Source of the DNA: Betaproteobacteria bacterium RBG_16_58_11
GTDB taxonomy: Bacteria; Pseudomonadota; Gammaproteobacteria; Burkholderiales; Thiobacteraceae
NCBI GenBank assembly: GCA_001770235.1
Contig: MEQN01000097.1
Span: 1-12,802 of the forward strand
Length of the DNA: 12,802 bases
Direction: 5' to 3'
Below the pieces are notes generated by a model. The model was not told the DNA's origin. It saw only the letters and a program-made list of their open reading frames with translations, and ran no database searches. Numbering within the stretch: position 1 is the stretch's first letter; every line of letters starts with the position of its first letter. Shown here piece by piece: positions 12,762 to 12,802 of the stretch. A program made the position numbers and the translations under genes.

Positions 12762-12802
12762 TCCCTCCCAGCCTCCCTTTTTCAAAGGGAGGGGGCTGCC
12801 TC
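12762..12802. repeat. dispersed palindromic repeat cut by the window edge
   Basis: CCTCCCTTT at 12772-12780 and AAAGGGAGG at 12784-12792 form a perfect 9-bp stem around TTC, flanked by further C-rich and G-rich runs (ATCCCTCCCAG before, GGGCTGCCTC after). The style matches high-copy intergenic repeats common in beta- and gammaproteobacteria. It is different from the copies near fdxA and in addA. Its right end is not in view. Confidence 0.6.

Noticed and set aside
1..12802. tRNA, rRNA, CRISPR, toxin-antitoxin or phage-defence genes
   Set aside because: No cloverleaf-like sequences, regularly spaced repeats or recognised defence domains were seen. The helicase-nuclease pair fits housekeeping AddAB better than a defence system.

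Overview
The window reads as chromosomal DNA of a GC-rich betaproteobacterium, most likely of the Nitrosomonadales (Gallionella, Sulfuricella or Nitrosomonas type). That placement is inferred from the protein families and their order: an Azotobacter-type 7Fe-8S ferredoxin, an AddAB-type helicase-nuclease pair, a TIGR02647 protein, DUF1415, DUF2069, a HugZ-like protein and a long UPF0761/YihY protein. No rRNA, tRNA or CRISPR array was seen. Coding density is very high, and no gene-free gap exceeds about 210 bases.

Layout. (1) Positions 58-1138 hold a complete IS1595-family insertion sequence with near-perfect 23-bp terminal inverted repeats, a subterminal palindrome and one transposase gene. 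(2) A short gap with a palindromic dispersed repeat leads to a probable plus-strand operon: fdxA, then a PD-(D/E)XK Fe-S nuclease subunit (AddB-like), then a UvrD/RecB-type helicase-nuclease (AddA-like). Gaps are 22 bp and then a 4-bp ATGA overlap. (3) Downstream on the same strand lie a 77-aa TIGR02647 protein and a DUF1415 protein, joined by a TAATG stop-start overlap. (4) A 39-bp cluster of four GCCGGC blocks exactly fills the space between the DUF1415 stop and the stop of a convergent minus-strand pair, a HugZ-like protein followed by a DUF2069 membrane protein. (5) Divergent from hugZ is a UPF0761/YihY inner-membrane protein. Its 3' end overlaps by 18 bp the 3' end of a minus-strand, 527-aa uncharacterised protein with PilZ-like sequence motifs. 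(6) The right edge carries that gene's promoter and then the start of another dispersed palindromic repeat.

Functionally, the centre is double-strand-break processing. The AddA-like protein has all main SF1 helicase motifs plus a RecB-type nuclease. The AddB-like protein has a nuclease domain framed by four cysteines spaced as in the AddB iron-sulfur staple. A ferredoxin gene is the first gene of the same probable operon. The rest is housekeeping or envelope: a haem-related flavin/PNPOx-fold protein, two membrane proteins and a candidate c-di-GMP receptor.

The most unusual signal is not a gene. Short dispersed repeats sit inside both add genes without breaking the reading frame. One is a palindromic element in the nuclease region of addA, near-identical to the copy upstream of fdxA. 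The other is a 13/14-bp tandem repeat in addB. No clear-cut new defence or mobile system is visible. The best candidates for novelty are these in-frame repeats and the PilZ-like protein.
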